Shown here piece after piece: positions 13,067 through 26,300 of a stretch of DNA of 64,000 bases. The notes beneath the pieces were generated by a model. The model had not been told where the DNA came from. It did no database searches and saw only the letters and a program-made list of their open reading frames with translations. The position numbers were made by a program, and so were the translations under genes. The DNA comes from Berberis thunbergii. Lineage: Eukaryota > Streptophyta > Magnoliopsida > Ranunculales > Berberidaceae. Position 1 is the stretch's first letter, and each line of letters starts with the position of its first letter. The DNA is taken from NCBI GenBank assembly GCA_003290165.1, contig QNQO01000796.1:124001-188000 (forward strand), given 5' to 3'.

Positions 13067-13351
13067 TATCACATTCATGACTGAATTGAACCACAATTAG
13101 AGAGAAATTAATAGGGATTAGCTACTTTGATTGAAATAAAGGATTACAACTTCTTTAGGGTTCCAGATGAACCAGAGAGCCTGAACTCAACTCAATACAT
13201 TTCATGCTCTCTTATTTGTTCTCCTCTCTATTTAACTACAGTAATAACAAAAATTCTAAAATGGATTGACCGATGGACAACACGTGTTTTAATCTGGATG
13301 ACTCAACTAACAAAACTCCAATTATTACCATTTTACCCCTCTAATCGAATT

Positions 13352-15046
13352 TGTAAATAAGGTATTTGGAGAATTGTATAATTGTTATATTATTCTATAA
13401 CTGAGGTTTATATAAGCTAACTTCTACCTAACCCTATGAAAATAGGAAACTTAAAACTTTATATACAAAATAGAGTCTTATTATAACTTTACTTCTTTAA
13501 CTATTTGGATTTTGTTATTCTAACTTTCATATTCTTGTACTTTTCTTCTTGTAGATGTGAACCAATTCAGGACTTGGGCTTGGCTATGTTGGGTGCAAGC
13601 CCTACATATTCTAACACTCCCCCGCAAGCTGAACATGTAGACGTAGATGAAATGTGCAGCTTATACATGTTCAGCTTGGAGGAAACTTTGAGGCCTGATT
13701 TGGTGAAGACCAATTTGGAGGAAACTCTGAAGTCGAATTCAGGATGATTCTGGATACAAATTTGGATAAAATTTTTGAATGATTCTTATACGAAGAAATC
13801 ATGATTGTCGAGTGAACGGCTATTGGCTCGATTTGAGTGGTCATCATCACTATCCAATTCGGATAATTCTGGTATGAAGAAAATTTCTCAATTCGAGTCA
13901 ACACAAATTTTGGCATTGTAGATTTGAGTCAACACATATTTTTGGTATTGCTCAATTTGAGTCAACGCGGTTTTTTTTTTGTGGTGGTACTGAGTAAAGG
14001 TTGGGGTGCAAATAGCCCATAGCTTTAAAATCAAATTTCTTTTCCTTCCAATAGTGTCTTATTCTCCACGAGAAGAAGCATGTTTTGTTGTTGTTGCGAT
14101 CTCTTTTGTAGAGCGTTCTCTGGTCCGTTGAGGTTGAAAAAGGACTGTTCGAGATGGAGTTCAAGACCGTCTGTTGTTGTCGAAATGGAGGCGTGAAGGT
14201 GCCAGTTGGTTTGCAAGATGGTTGCTATGACGATGGTCTATGGTGACATTGGCGTGGTAGTTGTGGTCGACACATGCTGGAGTGACGATGGTTGTTCTTG
14301 TTGTTTGTCGAGGAGAAAGAGAGAAGAAGTTGTCAAATTTTTTTGTGATCTCTCCTTGCGCTTGTTGCTCGGCGTCAAGGTGGAGGATCAGGTTGCGTGA
14401 AGTTGCTGCCTGAATTTCTTTGTGTTGTTGAGTGAAGTTGTTGCAGAGTGTGATTTCCCTTCAATTTGGCTAACTTGCTATTGAGAATGTTCTGTTGTTG
14501 TCATCCCTTCCCCACCTTTTGCGTCTAGCGTAATTGATGGAAGATGGGAAGAGCTTGAATCCCCGAAGTCTTAGGTCACCAAAGAAAATTGTTCTGATAC
14601 CATGTAAAGAAAATATTTGGAGAATTGTATAATTGTTATATTATTCTTTGACTGAATACAAATTTATATAAGCTAACTTCTACACAACCTTGTGAAAACA
14701 TGAAACTTAAAACTTCCTATACAAAATAGAGTTTTATTTTGACTTTACTTCTTTAACTATTTGGACTTTGTTATTGTAACTTTCTTATTCTTATTGTAGA
14801 TATGAATCAATCTTGGGCTTGGCTATGTTGAGTGCAAGCCCTACATATTCTAACAAATAGCAAACCCCAAATAGTTAAAAAAATAAAGTCAGAATAGGAA
14901 AATCAGAATAAGACTTTATTTTGTATAGGAAGATTTAAGTTTCTTATTTGTGTACTTTCTATTCTTGTATTTTTCTTCTTGTAGATGCGAATCAATCTTG
15001 GACTTGGGCTTGGCTATGTTGAGTGCAAGCCCTACATATTTTAACA
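13352..15046 (-). mobile_element. small non-autonomous LTR element nested in a Gypsy LTR
   Basis: LTR-like copies lie at 13352-13616 and 14603-14855, each ending in CCTACATATTCTAACA. A third partial copy lies at about 14930-15046. A primer-binding site (TGGTATCAGA on the minus strand, around 14594-14603) abuts the right LTR. The internal region of about 985 bp has no retroviral domains. GAATT flanks both ends of the whole block (13347-13351 and 15047-15051), a 5-bp target duplication inside the Gypsy LTR. The segment 14870-14930 resembles an inverted piece of the LTR, so the right end is rearranged. Confidence 0.7.
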
Positions 15047-15149
15047 GAATTTACCCCCAAATACACTTTGGCGCCCTTTTTAACGCCTAAATTCTATTAC
15101 GCTTCCCATCATCTTACATACATGACATTGCCCACCCCTTTTCCAAATC

Positions 15150-18031
15150 CTTGTCCTCAAGGATTGAAGTGGGGGAACATTGTCTTGGATGTGAGTCAAA
15201 TCTTCCCATGTGGCATCCTTCGGAAGAGAGTTCAACCACTGTATGAGGACCTGTGTGACTGCACGATTGTGGCGAGGGACAAATCGCCGAACTAAGATAT
15301 CTTGAGGTTTAGCTCTGTAGTTTCCATGGTTTTCGACTAAGGGTAGTACAAGAGCTGGAATTGCTTATGTGCCCAAACGTTTATTTAGTTGAGACACATG
15401 GAAAACTGGATGGGTTTTAGAATTTGGTGGGAGTTGTAGATGATATGCCACGGTCCCTATGTGTTCAGTGATTTGGAAAGGCCCATAGAAACGAGTAGAG
15501 AGTTTCAAATTCATTCGAATGTTGACTAATGTTGATGATATGGTTGAAGATTTAAGTATACCCAATCACATATAGAAAATTGTCTATCTATCCAATGCTC
15601 ATCTGCATACATCTTCATCATGTTGTCAGGTGTTTATATGCTTACATCTTCATCCAGTTTTGGGCCTTCTGTAACTTCTCTTTGATGATGTTGAGCATAC
15701 GCGCTCTCTCTCTATTGCAATTAGTGTTGGACATCAGGAATAGTTAAGGTGGTGATAGGAGGAAGGGCAAGTAGGGGTGGACTATAGCCATACAAAGCTT
15801 GGAATGGGGATGATTGAAGGCTTGAATGAAAGGAAGTATTGAACCAGTACTCAGCCAAATAAAGCCAGTTGGACCATTGAGTTGGTGCATTCCAAGTCAT
15901 ACAACGTAGGTAAGTTTCCAAGCAAGAGTTAGTCTCACTTTGACCATCTGTATGAGGATGGTATGCTAAACTCATAGCCGGAGTAGTTCCTAGAGCATTG
16001 AACATATATTGCCAAAATGCACTTATGAAAATTTTGTCTCTATTAGAAATTATTAAGGTGGGCACCCATGTAATCTGTAGGACGGTTCAACCACCAATGG
16101 GGAAGTGTAAGGGTGGGACAAGGCTATGAAATGATTGTACTTTGTGAGCATGTCCACTACGACTAAGATTATTGTCTTGTTGGAGGAAGGAGGAAGACAT
16201 TCAATGAAGTCCATTGTGATGTGCTGCCAAGCATGCTCAGGTATAGGCAATGGTTGCAATAATCCTCCGTAAGATGCTTGATCTAATTTATTTCTCTGAC
16301 ATGTAACACAGTCCATGATGAATTTGATAATGTTGTTTTCAATTCCTGGATAGTAGAAATATTGTTTGACTCTTTGATGAGTTGTTGAAATTCCCAAGTG
16401 TCCCCCAACTGCTGAGTTATGTAATGCATTAAGAATGTTGTTTCTCAGGTTCCCTGTGGTACCAATGACTGGCTTCTCTTTGTGTCTTAGTAAACCCTAG
16501 ACTAGTGAGTAATTAGGTATAGCATTGGTATTGATACTGAGCTGTTGAACTAAAGAGTGAGTGGCATCATCATAACTTGCAGTGATTTCTTGTAACCATT
16601 GTGGATTGGTTGTAGACATATCATGGCAATAGGTATCAGTGTTCCTGCACAATATATCAACAGCTAAATTTGCAGATCCCTTTTTATAGGCAATTTCATA
16701 ATCATAACCTAGCAGGTTTGCAAGCCCTCTTTAGTGGATCAATGTAGTCACTTTCAAGGTTAGGAAGTGTCTATTGCTCTGGTGGTCAATATAGATATAG
16801 AATTTGGATCCTAATAAGTAGGACCTCCATTTGTGTACAGCTAGTACTATAGATATTAACTTTTTCTCATAGGTAGACATAGACAAGGAAAGGTTTTGGG
16901 AACCCAATGCTTTGCTGAAATATGCAACAGGTCTGCCTCCTTGGGATAGTACAGCCCCAACACCTCTAGAACAACCATTTGTCTCAAGGATAAAGGGAAG
17001 ACTGAAATTTGGGAGTGTGAGTACAGGTGTTTCACTCATGGCTACTTTGAGTTTTTGAAAGGCTAGAGTAGCAAGGGGAGACCAATATAATGAGTCTTTC
17101 TTGAGAATATAAGTGAAAGGTTTGACTATTTGGCTATAGTTTTAGATGAATTTTCTGTAATAACCTGTTAGACCTAGGAAACCTCTTAATTGTTTAAGGT
17201 TAGAGGGAATGGCCCAATTGGTCATGGCTAAAATCTTTTGGGGGTCAGCTTTCACTCCATTCGCACTGACAATGTGCCCAAAGTATTCGATTTTAGGTTG
17301 CATAAAGGAACACTTGGTGAGCTTTGCATACAGTTTATAATGTCTAAGTATAGAGAAGACAAAGTATAGGTGGTCAAGATGATCAATAGTAGAGGATGGG
17401 TTATATATCAGAATATCATCAAAAAATACAAAAACAAATTTCCTAAGGAAAGGTTGAAAAACATGGTTCAACAAGCTTGGAAGGTTGAAAAACCAGATTC
17501 ATCAAACCTGGTTCAATCAAAAAGGAATGACCTTAAACTCAAATTGCCCATAGTGCGTTTTGAATGCAGTCTTGTGTATGTCAGAAGGATGAACCAATAT
17601 CTAATGATTGGTGATAGCCTGATCTAAGGTCCATTTTGGAGAAAACAGTTACTCCATGTAGTTCATCCAATAGTTCATCAATTAGAGGCATGGAGAACTT
17701 ATCCTTGATGATAATTTCATTGAGTCTCCTGTAATCTACACAAAACCTCTAGGATCCATATTTTTCGTGACCAATGGGATGGGGGCAGCAAATGGGCTAT
17801 GTGAATGTTGGATAATTCCTTCTAGCATTTATTTGATTAGCTGTTCTATGATAGACTTCTGTGTATAGGGAACTTTATAAGGGTTTTCAGTGGGATTTGG
17901 TGATCAACAACCTTATTTGGTGGTAGTGTAGTTGGGGTATGAAAAATGTCTTGGAGTGTATTTAGTAATTGTGTAAGCTCGGGACTTGTTGTTGCTTGTG
18001 GTTTACTGTTGTAATAAAAAAAAAGTTCCAA
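15150..18031 (-). pseudogene. Gypsy reverse transcriptase, RNase H, integrase and chromodomain-like remnant
   Basis: The reverse transcriptase is recognised at 18031-17846 and 17474-17142, where FVFVFFDDILIYN carries the catalytic F-x-D-D motif. RNase H lies at 17039-16731 (FSLPFILETNGCSRGVGAVL, with the usual catalytic D replaced by E). Integrase is split over 16397-16053 (DCVTCQRNKLDQ, then the first catalytic D in ITMDFIECLP) and 16065-15721 (SNRDKIF and HPHTDGQSE). The C-terminal part continues at 15565-15365 (HPVFHVSQLNKRLG), and a degraded chromodomain-like tail (VLIQWLNSLPKDATWEDLTH) runs to about 15150. Confidence 0.75.
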
Positions 18032-19445
18032 TGAAAGAGGGATTATGCTTCTTCATAAATTTAGACAAACACTTGGGTTCCATTGCACACAAGGGCCATG
18101 TATCCATGCTACCATGCAAGGTGACTAATTTGTTGTTGATAGCCAGAGATATCTGAAGTTTCTGTAGGTTAAATGTGATGTCCCCAAATGGTATAAGCGA
18201 ATCACCACCTAACACCATATCATAGCCACCCAAAGGCAATATCCTTACACTGCCTTCAAAATGAATTCCTTGCATGGTCCACTGTAATTTTGGACATAAT
18301 GCACTACTTAGAAGTTGTTGCCCATTTGCCACCTTCTAATTGCATTTGGGTCTACAAATGAATGGGTTCTTCCAGTATCAATTAGTATGGATATAGGCCT
18401 TGAGTAGGATAGTGTTGGTGGCCATGCTCCCATGTATAACATGCAAAGATACATCCACGTCTGTTTGAATCTCTTGTATAAACTTTTCAGTTTCCACATC
18501 CTTGTTTCTCTCTTCATCAGAAAACTCATCCTCGGGAATCAACATGTAGAGGTGTTGATGTTTGCAAATATGCCTTGGTTTGTATTACTCTTCACAATTG
18601 TAGCTCAACCCTTTTTTCTTGTCTTATCTTCATTTGAGTAGGTGTGAGTATTCTAATAGGTGGAGTTGAAGTAGGGGCTCTAACTATTGGGTTTGTGGAC
18701 ATTGATTGAGTGGGTTTTGGAGTTATGGAAGTAGAATTGCTATATTGAAAAGGGTTGTGGTGACTGAATTTGGACTGAGTTTGCTTAGGAGTGGTGAATG
18801 AAGTAGATGAGTAGGTTTGGGGTCTGGAATTGTACGGTAGTGGAGGGTTACTCTACAGGGTGGAATGTTTCTGGACAGAAAATGTTTCATGCATCCTAGC
18901 AAGTGAGAATGCCTGGTTGACAATAATTGGTTTGAAAAGTTGTACTTAATGTCAAGTTTTAGTCCACTTAAGAAGCTAAGCACAAAGTAGGTTTCATCTA
19001 AGTGTGGATTATGTGACAACATGAGAGATTTCAGCTCTTCGAACTTATCATAGTAATCATTTACATTAGTATCTTGAATCAGTTTATTGAAAGAGTCTAC
19101 ATAGTTGTCTAGAGTAGCTTCTTCAAACCTTTCACATATGTCTTGTGTACAAATTGTGCCCAATGTAGAGTTTTCCTTCCAGTTTGATAATCAAGAAACC
19201 ATAGGTAAGCTCTTCCATTGAAATGTATGGAGGCTACAACCACTTTGTTCTCTTCCAGTTTTTTTTTTTAGAATCTCACATTTATTAACCCAAGATATGG
19301 GGTTGGAACCATCGAATTGAGGAAATTCTAGCTTAGGAAGGTGGACAAAGGTACCGCGGTTCTCCCAATGAGTTTGGGAGAGGCATTTGGTGGTCGAATC
19401 TGAGGTTCCAGAGATCTGAATAGAGGGTGACTTGTTTGGATCCAT
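18003..19445 (-). pseudogene. Gypsy gag-protease remnant
   Basis: The block 19445-19191 starts MDPNKSPSIQIS and contains the gag-like stretch LPKLEFPQFDGSNPISWVNK. The gag core continues at 19163-18723. The protease follows at 18529-18308 with the active-site motif DTGRTHSFVD and continues at 18332-18003. The pieces are in different frames, which shows frameshifts between gag and protease. Confidence 0.7.
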
Positions 19446-20049
19446 AGATCCAGTGGTTCCCTGGTGGTTCTACAACATATGAACTATTTGTTCAAATCTA
19501 GAGTCCATCTTCTTCTCATGTATTTTACTCGTTTGGGCTAGCTTCTTCACTTCATTCTTCAACATATCAATTTGTCCAGCCATCTCAATTTGATTCCTTT
19601 TAGATTCCCTCATGAATGCTTCGATCTCCTTGGCTCTTGTCTTCATTATGATCCTAATGATTAGTTCGCCACAAATTGGCCGACCTCAACGAGGCTCTGA
19701 TACCAATTGTCACGTTCGTTTCTGAATTGAACTACACTTAGAGAGAAATTAATAGAGATTAGCTACTTTGATTGAAAGAAAGGATTACAACTTCTCTAGG
19801 GTTCCAGATGAACCAAAGAGCTTGAACTCAACTCAATACATTTAATGCTATGTTCATCCGTTCTCATCTCTATTTAACTGAAGTAATAACATAAATTCTA
19901 AAATGGATTGACCAATTGACAACACATGTTTTAATTTGGCTGACTCAATTAACAAAACTCCAACTATTACCATTTTACCCCTCTATTTGAATTTACCCCC
20001 AAAATCCCAAATGCACTTTGGCGCCCTTTTTCATCTTGCAGACATGACA

Positions 20050-20424
20050 CAATTCTAGACAAACCACCTCCTCTAGACTTCCAACACAAGCTCCAAGCAC
20101 ACCACTATTAGTCACCTTCCCAAGACTACTCTGAGCTGAAGTACTCGGCTCCTAGTGCAAATTTCCTATTCTACCAACAACTTTTGGCGTCTCGTAGCTA
20201 AAAGTTTCAATCTTTTTACCATTTTGACCTATCCCAAACTTTCTCTGAGCATCCAACTCAATTTCTTGAATTTCTCTAGGGCTTTGCAAAGGATCTTGAA
20301 TTGCATTCAAAGGGGACCTTAGTGGATGGAAAACAAGCGAAGAAGAACTTACATTGGTTCCAAATCCGTTCTTGTTTCCTTCAGATTCTCCGTTTCTTGA
20401 TCCAAGAACTTGAATAGACAACAT
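20050..20424 (-). pseudogene. KIN-12: KIN-12 pseudogene, 5' part of first coding exon
   Basis: The frame opens at ATG 20424 (MLSIQVLGSRNGESEG) and runs through SPLNAIQDPLQSPREIQEIE and GRIGNLH to TAG at 20152-20154. After the stop the same frame still encodes kinesin-like residues (EPSTSAQSSLGKVTNSGVLG) until the Gypsy LTR begins at 20049. The exon resumes beyond the element at 13066. The region upstream of 20424 would have held the promoter; no clear element was identified there. Confidence 0.75.
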
Positions 20425-22740
20425 TTTTAGTTGTTTGAGCTCGGATTCGGACTAAATTGAGCTCGATTGGTGCAAGATTTGGTAATTCAACCATAAAGGT
20501 GGAATCTTGAAAGATGGTTTGGGAGATTGAAATGAGATTTGGGTGAAATTAGGGTTTTGGAGAGAGATTGAGAGGGGGTAGAGTGATCCCTCTCGTTTTC
20601 AATTTGAATGAGTAGGAACCGTAGAGAGTGAGATTTTATTGACTTGTTGGAGACCCATAATCAACGGATCTACTAAACACATTTTAATTTGCACTTGAGA
20701 CTTTAATAAAGGTTAATAGTTGCATTAATGTAAGCTTGGTAAATAGATTTGCTAACTCGACTAGCTCGCTTCAAATGATCTTGCTCATTACTTTACTTTT
20801 CTGTTGTATATGATCATAATTCTAGCAAGTGTATCGTGGCAAAACAACTTGTTTGATGGTGAACATGGAATATTTTATAGTCAACCAACATGATGGCTTT
20901 TTATTATTATTGTTTTTTTTCGACAAAATTTGTTTTCTTTATCAAATAATCAAACGTACATAAGTTGGAAAATAGGTGTAACAACTAACAAGAAGGTTGT
21001 AAGGTACATCTAACTCAAGATGTGACGATTCTTGCATTATAATGTATTCGTCCAACATAAGATTCTTGCCTTATAATGTGTTCGTCCAACATAAGATTCT
21101 TAAGCTTAAGTGTGGACTTTTACTCTTCTAGTATCAAGACATTTTCAGCTCAACATGCAGAGTCTGTAGACAGATGGTAATCCCTAATCCCACCCCTCTG
21201 CGAAGGGTTTGTATATTAGAGTGTTGCAAATTGTACCTAGTAGTTGCAATGTCAATGACTTGAGAAATAGTGGTGCCAATTATTATTCATTTCTATTTTT
21301 TTCGTGAAAAGAATAAAATCATGGTAACAACCCACGAGGGTGAGATTTGTAGAGGTGACTTTTTAAAAAAAAAAATTTAAAAATACAATAGTAATGCCCA
21401 AGAGGTGTGACCGCAGCTTATATCTCAAAAGTTACACTTTGTTGTGGATAGACTATGTAAAGAACCTCAGCACATGGTGCATTGGGACAAAACATGATGA
21501 CAAATGTAGTTATATTGAACTAATCCTTTCACATAATCTAGAAGCCCCTCAATCCATCGATTGCAACTTGGTTGATACGTAATTTAGATTCTAGATGAGC
21601 AAACCCTTCAATCGATCGAGTGCAACTTGGTTGATGTAGCTGCTTTTGTTTGCCAGAGTGTGAGAGCTCACTTCATTCAAAATAATGCTTCTCTCTGCAT
21701 CCCCTCTTATTACATCTCTCTCATACTGCCAAATAAACAAGACAAAGCTTGATCAAAGTGCGTTCTCCATTTATCAAGTATCTTATTGCAATCATATCAA
21801 TATAATACTGAAAAAAAAGGCTGCTCTTGACTACAATGATACTATATGTCAAATACTGTCCCAAACATAAGCAGCTATATCAACCATGTTGCATTGATCG
21901 AAAAATGAGCTTGGTCACCAAGATCTCAAAAGGTGTGTGACAGAGTGCCAAATTATGTGACAAGAAAGCATTGTTATGGAAAAAAAGACCTTTCTACAAT
22001 TAATTCAGTTCAGTTCAAAGGGAGTACTGGTCGGGCAAACAAAGACAGATATTACAAGGGGGGGAAATGCAGAAATATAATGTGTCTAGTTTTAGTTGAT
22101 AATTTTGTGGCATTCAACTGAATCTCTTTCTACCGCAGAATCAAGCAAGTCCACTAATGTCAGATCTGTCTCTTTCTCAAGTTCCCAAAAATTGAAGCAT
22201 GGTGTCAGGGATCTCCTTCTACAGCAAGTTTGATGTTAAACTAAAACAAGAGTCACAGCCCCCACAAATTCGGTTCACTTCATGCCTAAAATAAACACGG
22301 ACAGCTTCATCTCTCTCCTTGAATCTGATCTACCCACTAAAGCTCGTGTGTTTCTCTTCAAGGATGAAACCCCACAACCAAATGAAGAAACTAAGCAGCG
22401 CCATGTTGGTTAGCTTGACGACTGTGATAGATGCTAATTGAGAATACAGTAGGGAGAAAAGAAAGATCATAAGGCTGAGAATAGATTTTCATTTCTTCCC
22501 CAAAAGAGAGAAACTAAAACCTGAAGATGGTCAAAACTCCTTACTTTTCGTATTGTTGGATGTCAATATATCTCAAATATCAATCTTCCAATTTTAGGCC
22601 AGCACAACTGGAACACAGTGACAAGATTCAAGTGTCCAAGTCTAAGAGCCTTGAAGTTAGTTAAAAAAGAAACCAAAAAATCATTATGTTCAAAGTAGGA
22701 AAAGAAACTTAAGAGTAAACAAGGAAATGATGCCATAGAA
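20425..22740. other. non-coding flank of the KIN-12 pseudogene with short tandem repeats
   Basis: No gene was recognised. A unit containing TATTCGTCCAACATAAGATTCTTGC-like sequence is repeated in tandem at about 21030-21100 (period near 35 bp). A second pair of similar stretches around TGCAACTTGGTTGAT occurs at about 21548-21575 and 21609-21637. A short open stretch at 22284-22410 on the plus strand (reads INTDSFISLLESDLPTK) has no family I recognise. Confidence 0.4.
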
Positions 22741-22749
22741 TAGACAACA

Positions 22750-22905
22750 ACCTATAACAGTTGATAGTGCACCTATAACAGTTCGAGACTCACTAGTTAC
22801 AGTCATCTGCTGCCTAAAGGGTCTAGGCATAATGCCACTTATGAGACTTGAACCTTCAAACCTCCCCCAATGAAGAGGGATGTACAACCAATTGTGCTAG
22901 GCAGT
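22750..22905 (-). mobile_element. tRNA-like SINE head
   Basis: On the minus strand the stretch from about 22905 carries an A box (TAGCACAATTGG) and a B box (GGTTCAAGTCTC) about 40 bp apart, the layout of a tRNA-derived Pol III promoter. The body does not fold as a usable tRNA and no clear tail or target duplication was found. A degraded SINE is the best reading. Confidence 0.5.
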
Positions 22906-23358
22906 TGTTTGTAATAGAATGCCACTATCAACTGTTTGTCATCGAATCCTAATGGAAACTCATATAAGTGGCTGGTTGTTGTTATAGACTTGATCCGGAG
23001 CAACTTGGCTTATTGGTTAAACACCTCACTTCAAAACCATATTCATCTAATCAAGCTTACTTAATGAAGACAAAGTAGACTGACTGAAGTAATTATGATC
23101 ATGATTAAGAGGAAATCAGATGCACAAAGCCACTTTTATATATTAAATATGGAGTCATAAAAGTTCTTGAAATTTTCATCAATAATATTGGTTGATTTGA
23201 CAGTCAAAAGGCAAAAATTTAACAAAAGGAACAAATATCCAAATTTGAATTTAAAATATTCATCGCCACCTAAAAAAATGAATGAAAGCCTAATCAGATC
23301 TATATCAAAACAGAGAAGGTCATGTCATGCAAACTTACAGTAAGTAAAGGTTCAGATG

Positions 23359-26300
23359 TTATAAGCCATTGCATTGCTTAGCGACCAGTAAATGATTTTC
23401 AGGAGAGATACTGGAAGGAACATACTTCAAAAGCTGTGCTTCTAAACTGTGCTCTTTGAGCCACATGAGCCGCCCCACATCGATGATCTCCTTGCACATG
23501 AAACCCAATGCTGCTCTCTGTAGTGCAGGGATATTTCTCACAATCACTTCAACCCCGCTGAAGTTCACACCACATTCTTTACTACTGCTGTTGGAACTGG
23601 AGAAAGAATTTTGTTTGATAAGCCTTACAGGCATACAAAGTTCCAATTCATCGGCAACTAGAAATGTCGTAGTCATCATAACACTATAGGTTAATTAAGT
23701 TGTTCATATGGATATGATACTTCAGAATCATATCCGATAATTAAATTTATCAAAATTTTTAGTAAATCAAAACCAAAGGTACCAAATACATTACATGAAA
23801 GATAGACAGGATCCAAGGTCGCCCATCTCAGAAAAATCTGAGCTGTAATCTGCATCTACGGCCCAGCTAGTAAACCATGTAACTGCATGGAAATTATCCT
23901 TTGTGATCCCCATCTTTAGTAAGTAGTCCTTATCTGGAAAAAGTCATAAGGAGTCAGTGGTAGAAAGAATTTATTCAGCTTCAATAGAAAATGCAAATTG
24001 AAATAATAGCAAGGTTGCAGGATCATGAAATTACTTATGTAGCTCTTCCATTGGCATAGATGATGGCAACATGTTGCAATGGCAAGGCCTCTTAAAGTAC
24101 AATTGTCACTTGCAAGTTCAGCATTGGCTTGACTAGATTGTTCAGAAAGGCAACACCTTAGAGCCAAATCTACATCCCCAATCCAAACAACAGTGATGGT
24201 AAGTCCCAGTGTAGCATCGATCATATAAAAGGTGGAAGTTCATTAAAAGTAAATTTTTTTCATACAAGGTGACTTTGATGACTAAGATAATATCTTGTTG
24301 CTTTTCGTTCTTAAGTAGAAGATGGTAGTAACTCGATTACCAGTTGCAGGCCCGCATAGATGTTTCCCAACTCCCAGGTATGGAGTTTCCTTCAAAGGCT
24401 GAACAGAACTCAAGTCCAGATCCTCTACTGCAAAGATTAAATTTGAGGTGTGAAGGAAGAAGTATGCGTATCATGTAAAACAGAGTTCCAATAAACATTC
24501 CAGTCTCCATTGCTTTTCTCGTTCTTGTGCTTTTGGATTTTCTTGCCTAGTACTTCCAGCCAGTGACAGAGCTAGGATTTTTGTTGAAGGGGGCGGAGTG
24601 ATGAATCATAGTTAATTAATGATAACGTAATAATTAATTATATTAACATAAGTTTTGTTAAAATTGAACAATACATAAATATATACAAAACACCAATTGC
24701 TAAACAAAACTCTATCTAATCTATGTGGGATGAAAATGGATCCAACAAGCTACTTTGTAAGAGCAAATATATGGGGACAAATCAAATTGGTGTATAAAGT
24801 TAAGGGGAAAAATTAATTTTAAATGTAAAATATATGCTTAAAAAAATATTTTTGAGTTATTTGTTATTTTTCCTATAAAAAATAGCTAATTAGAGGATAC
24901 TCCCAATATTAATCACTACTGTAGTCTCGAATAAAATACAAAAGTAGACCTTGATATACGAATTCATCTTGAGAAAATACTTTTAAAAAATACATTATTT
25001 TTCCTCAAAACTGACAAAAGAGGTTGGGATTGCTGATAACTGGTGGCGATAGTTGGAAAGGGAAATAAATTAAACAGAGAGGGAAAGGGATGAAGAGAGG
25101 AGGCGGGGTGGGTAGTCGGTTTCGCATAAGCAGATAAAGTGAGCAGAAAAGAAGAAAAGGGTGGGTCATTGGCAACGTAGAGAACATAGGGAGAGGGGAG
25201 AGAGGAAGAGGTAGGGCGGGATGGCATCGTCGGCGTTGCTGGATTGGCAAAATAAAAATAAATTAAAAAATTATAAATTAAATTAAAAAATCAAAAGTCA
25301 GTGCCACTTGCCCCCACTAGATCCATGCCTGCTTCCAGCCAATCTTGTTTATAGCTTTCAATTCTTAAAATATGTAAACAAGATAAACTCCATGATGCAG
25401 TGAGACGCATGTGAGGGGTTGTGTGGTCAAGTAAAGGTTGTCTTCAGCCCTCGTCTCAACCACTTAATTTATAAACTTGTTTTGGGAGGAGAAATGTATT
25501 TAGACGATTTCGTTTCTTCTGTCGACTACTTCGACATTAATCCTATGTGGTTCCAGTCTTTCCTGCGTCTTTTTATTAGTGATCTCGGAGCATTAATGGC
25601 TCAAAGTCTATATAACTAATCCATTATTTGCTTCTACCATCAGATGTCAGGAAAGATCTATAATATATCCCTGCTAACTTACACATAAGAGAAAACAACA
25701 AGACCTCTTCTAAAAAACTTACAATGTAGCTTTTGGCATAAGTGGGTTTGGCTCAAAATATATAAAAAAGACCATTAGTATGGCTCCAAAACTCTTCGAA
25801 TTCATGTTTTTTAAACTGGTTTCTCATGTAGATAGAGAAAATGTAACATACAATCCCAATAGCTATATGTGGACATCGTTAAGTGGCAAAAGGTAAGTAA
25901 AGGACCACTCTTAAATAAGTAAAACCATCTTATTTCTTTGGAGGGTAAAAATGGGTGAGACGATTGAGAGCTCACTCAGGTGTTACCCTTCTATAAGCAA
26001 AAAAGTTAAACTACTACTGTTGGCCTGATCATTCATACTCTTTCTGCGTTTAAAGACCAGAGAGAAGCCCAATCAAAGTTCCAGGTAGCATTCTCACCCA
26101 ACAAAGGATGTTGTAAAAGATCACTGCATATGTCATACAAGAGGATTTAAAGAACCTTACTGTCGATTCTCAAACGTTCTAGTCTTAAGCTGTCCTTCTG
26201 TCGTAGACTTCGATCCGCCTGGATGTTGCATCAACATTGAACAAATAAGAGAAGGCATAGATCAGTTAAACAGTTCAAAAAGTTAGTGAAATATGTAACA

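Larger units (their letters stand above)
13067..20049 (-). mobile_element. Ty3/Gypsy LTR retrotransposon inserted in a KIN-12 exon
   Basis: LTRs lie at 19709-20049 (5' LTR) and 13067-13351 plus 15047-15127 (3' LTR, interrupted by the nested element 13352-15046). They begin and end TGT...ACA, apart from one decayed end. Next to the 5' LTR is a primer-binding site for initiator tRNA-Met (TGGTATCAGAGC on the minus strand, around 19693-19706). Next to the 3' LTR is a purine tract (AAAAGGGGTGGGCAA). Gag, protease, reverse transcriptase, RNase H, integrase and a chromodomain-like tail follow in Gypsy order. Flanks CAACT (left) and CAATT (right) fit a 5-bp target duplication with one mismatch. All frames contain stops, so the element is defective. 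Confidence 0.85.
3690..20424 (-). pseudogene. KIN-12: KIN-12 family kinesin (POK/PAKRP type), broken by mutations and nested retrotransposons
   Basis: Many exons in consistent order on the minus strand match plant KIN-12 kinesins, the plus-end-directed motors of the phragmoplast and division zone. From the 5' side there are N-terminal residues around SPLNAIQDPLQSPRE and GRIGNLH, the motor start (EVPYFELVEDPSLWMDHNVQ), further motor pieces, then a long coiled-coil tail (ALRREKISETRVRSLEAEIE, RFREEKIKILELL, ALSEEIQLLQEKID). Lesions seen: an in-frame TAG at 20152-20154 in exon 1; a Gypsy insertion in the same exon; a destroyed P-loop exon with TAA at 11705-11707 and TGA at 11672-11674; no recognisable exon for the later motor motifs between about 9560 and 10910, where a SINE lies; and several stops in the tail. 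It is a pseudogene; tail transcripts cannot be excluded. Confidence 0.85.

Noticed and set aside
24964..25250. Proline/serine-rich minus-strand frames in the TRM13 intron
   Set aside because: They lie wholly inside the hAT element at 24561-25331 and reflect its CT-biased strand.
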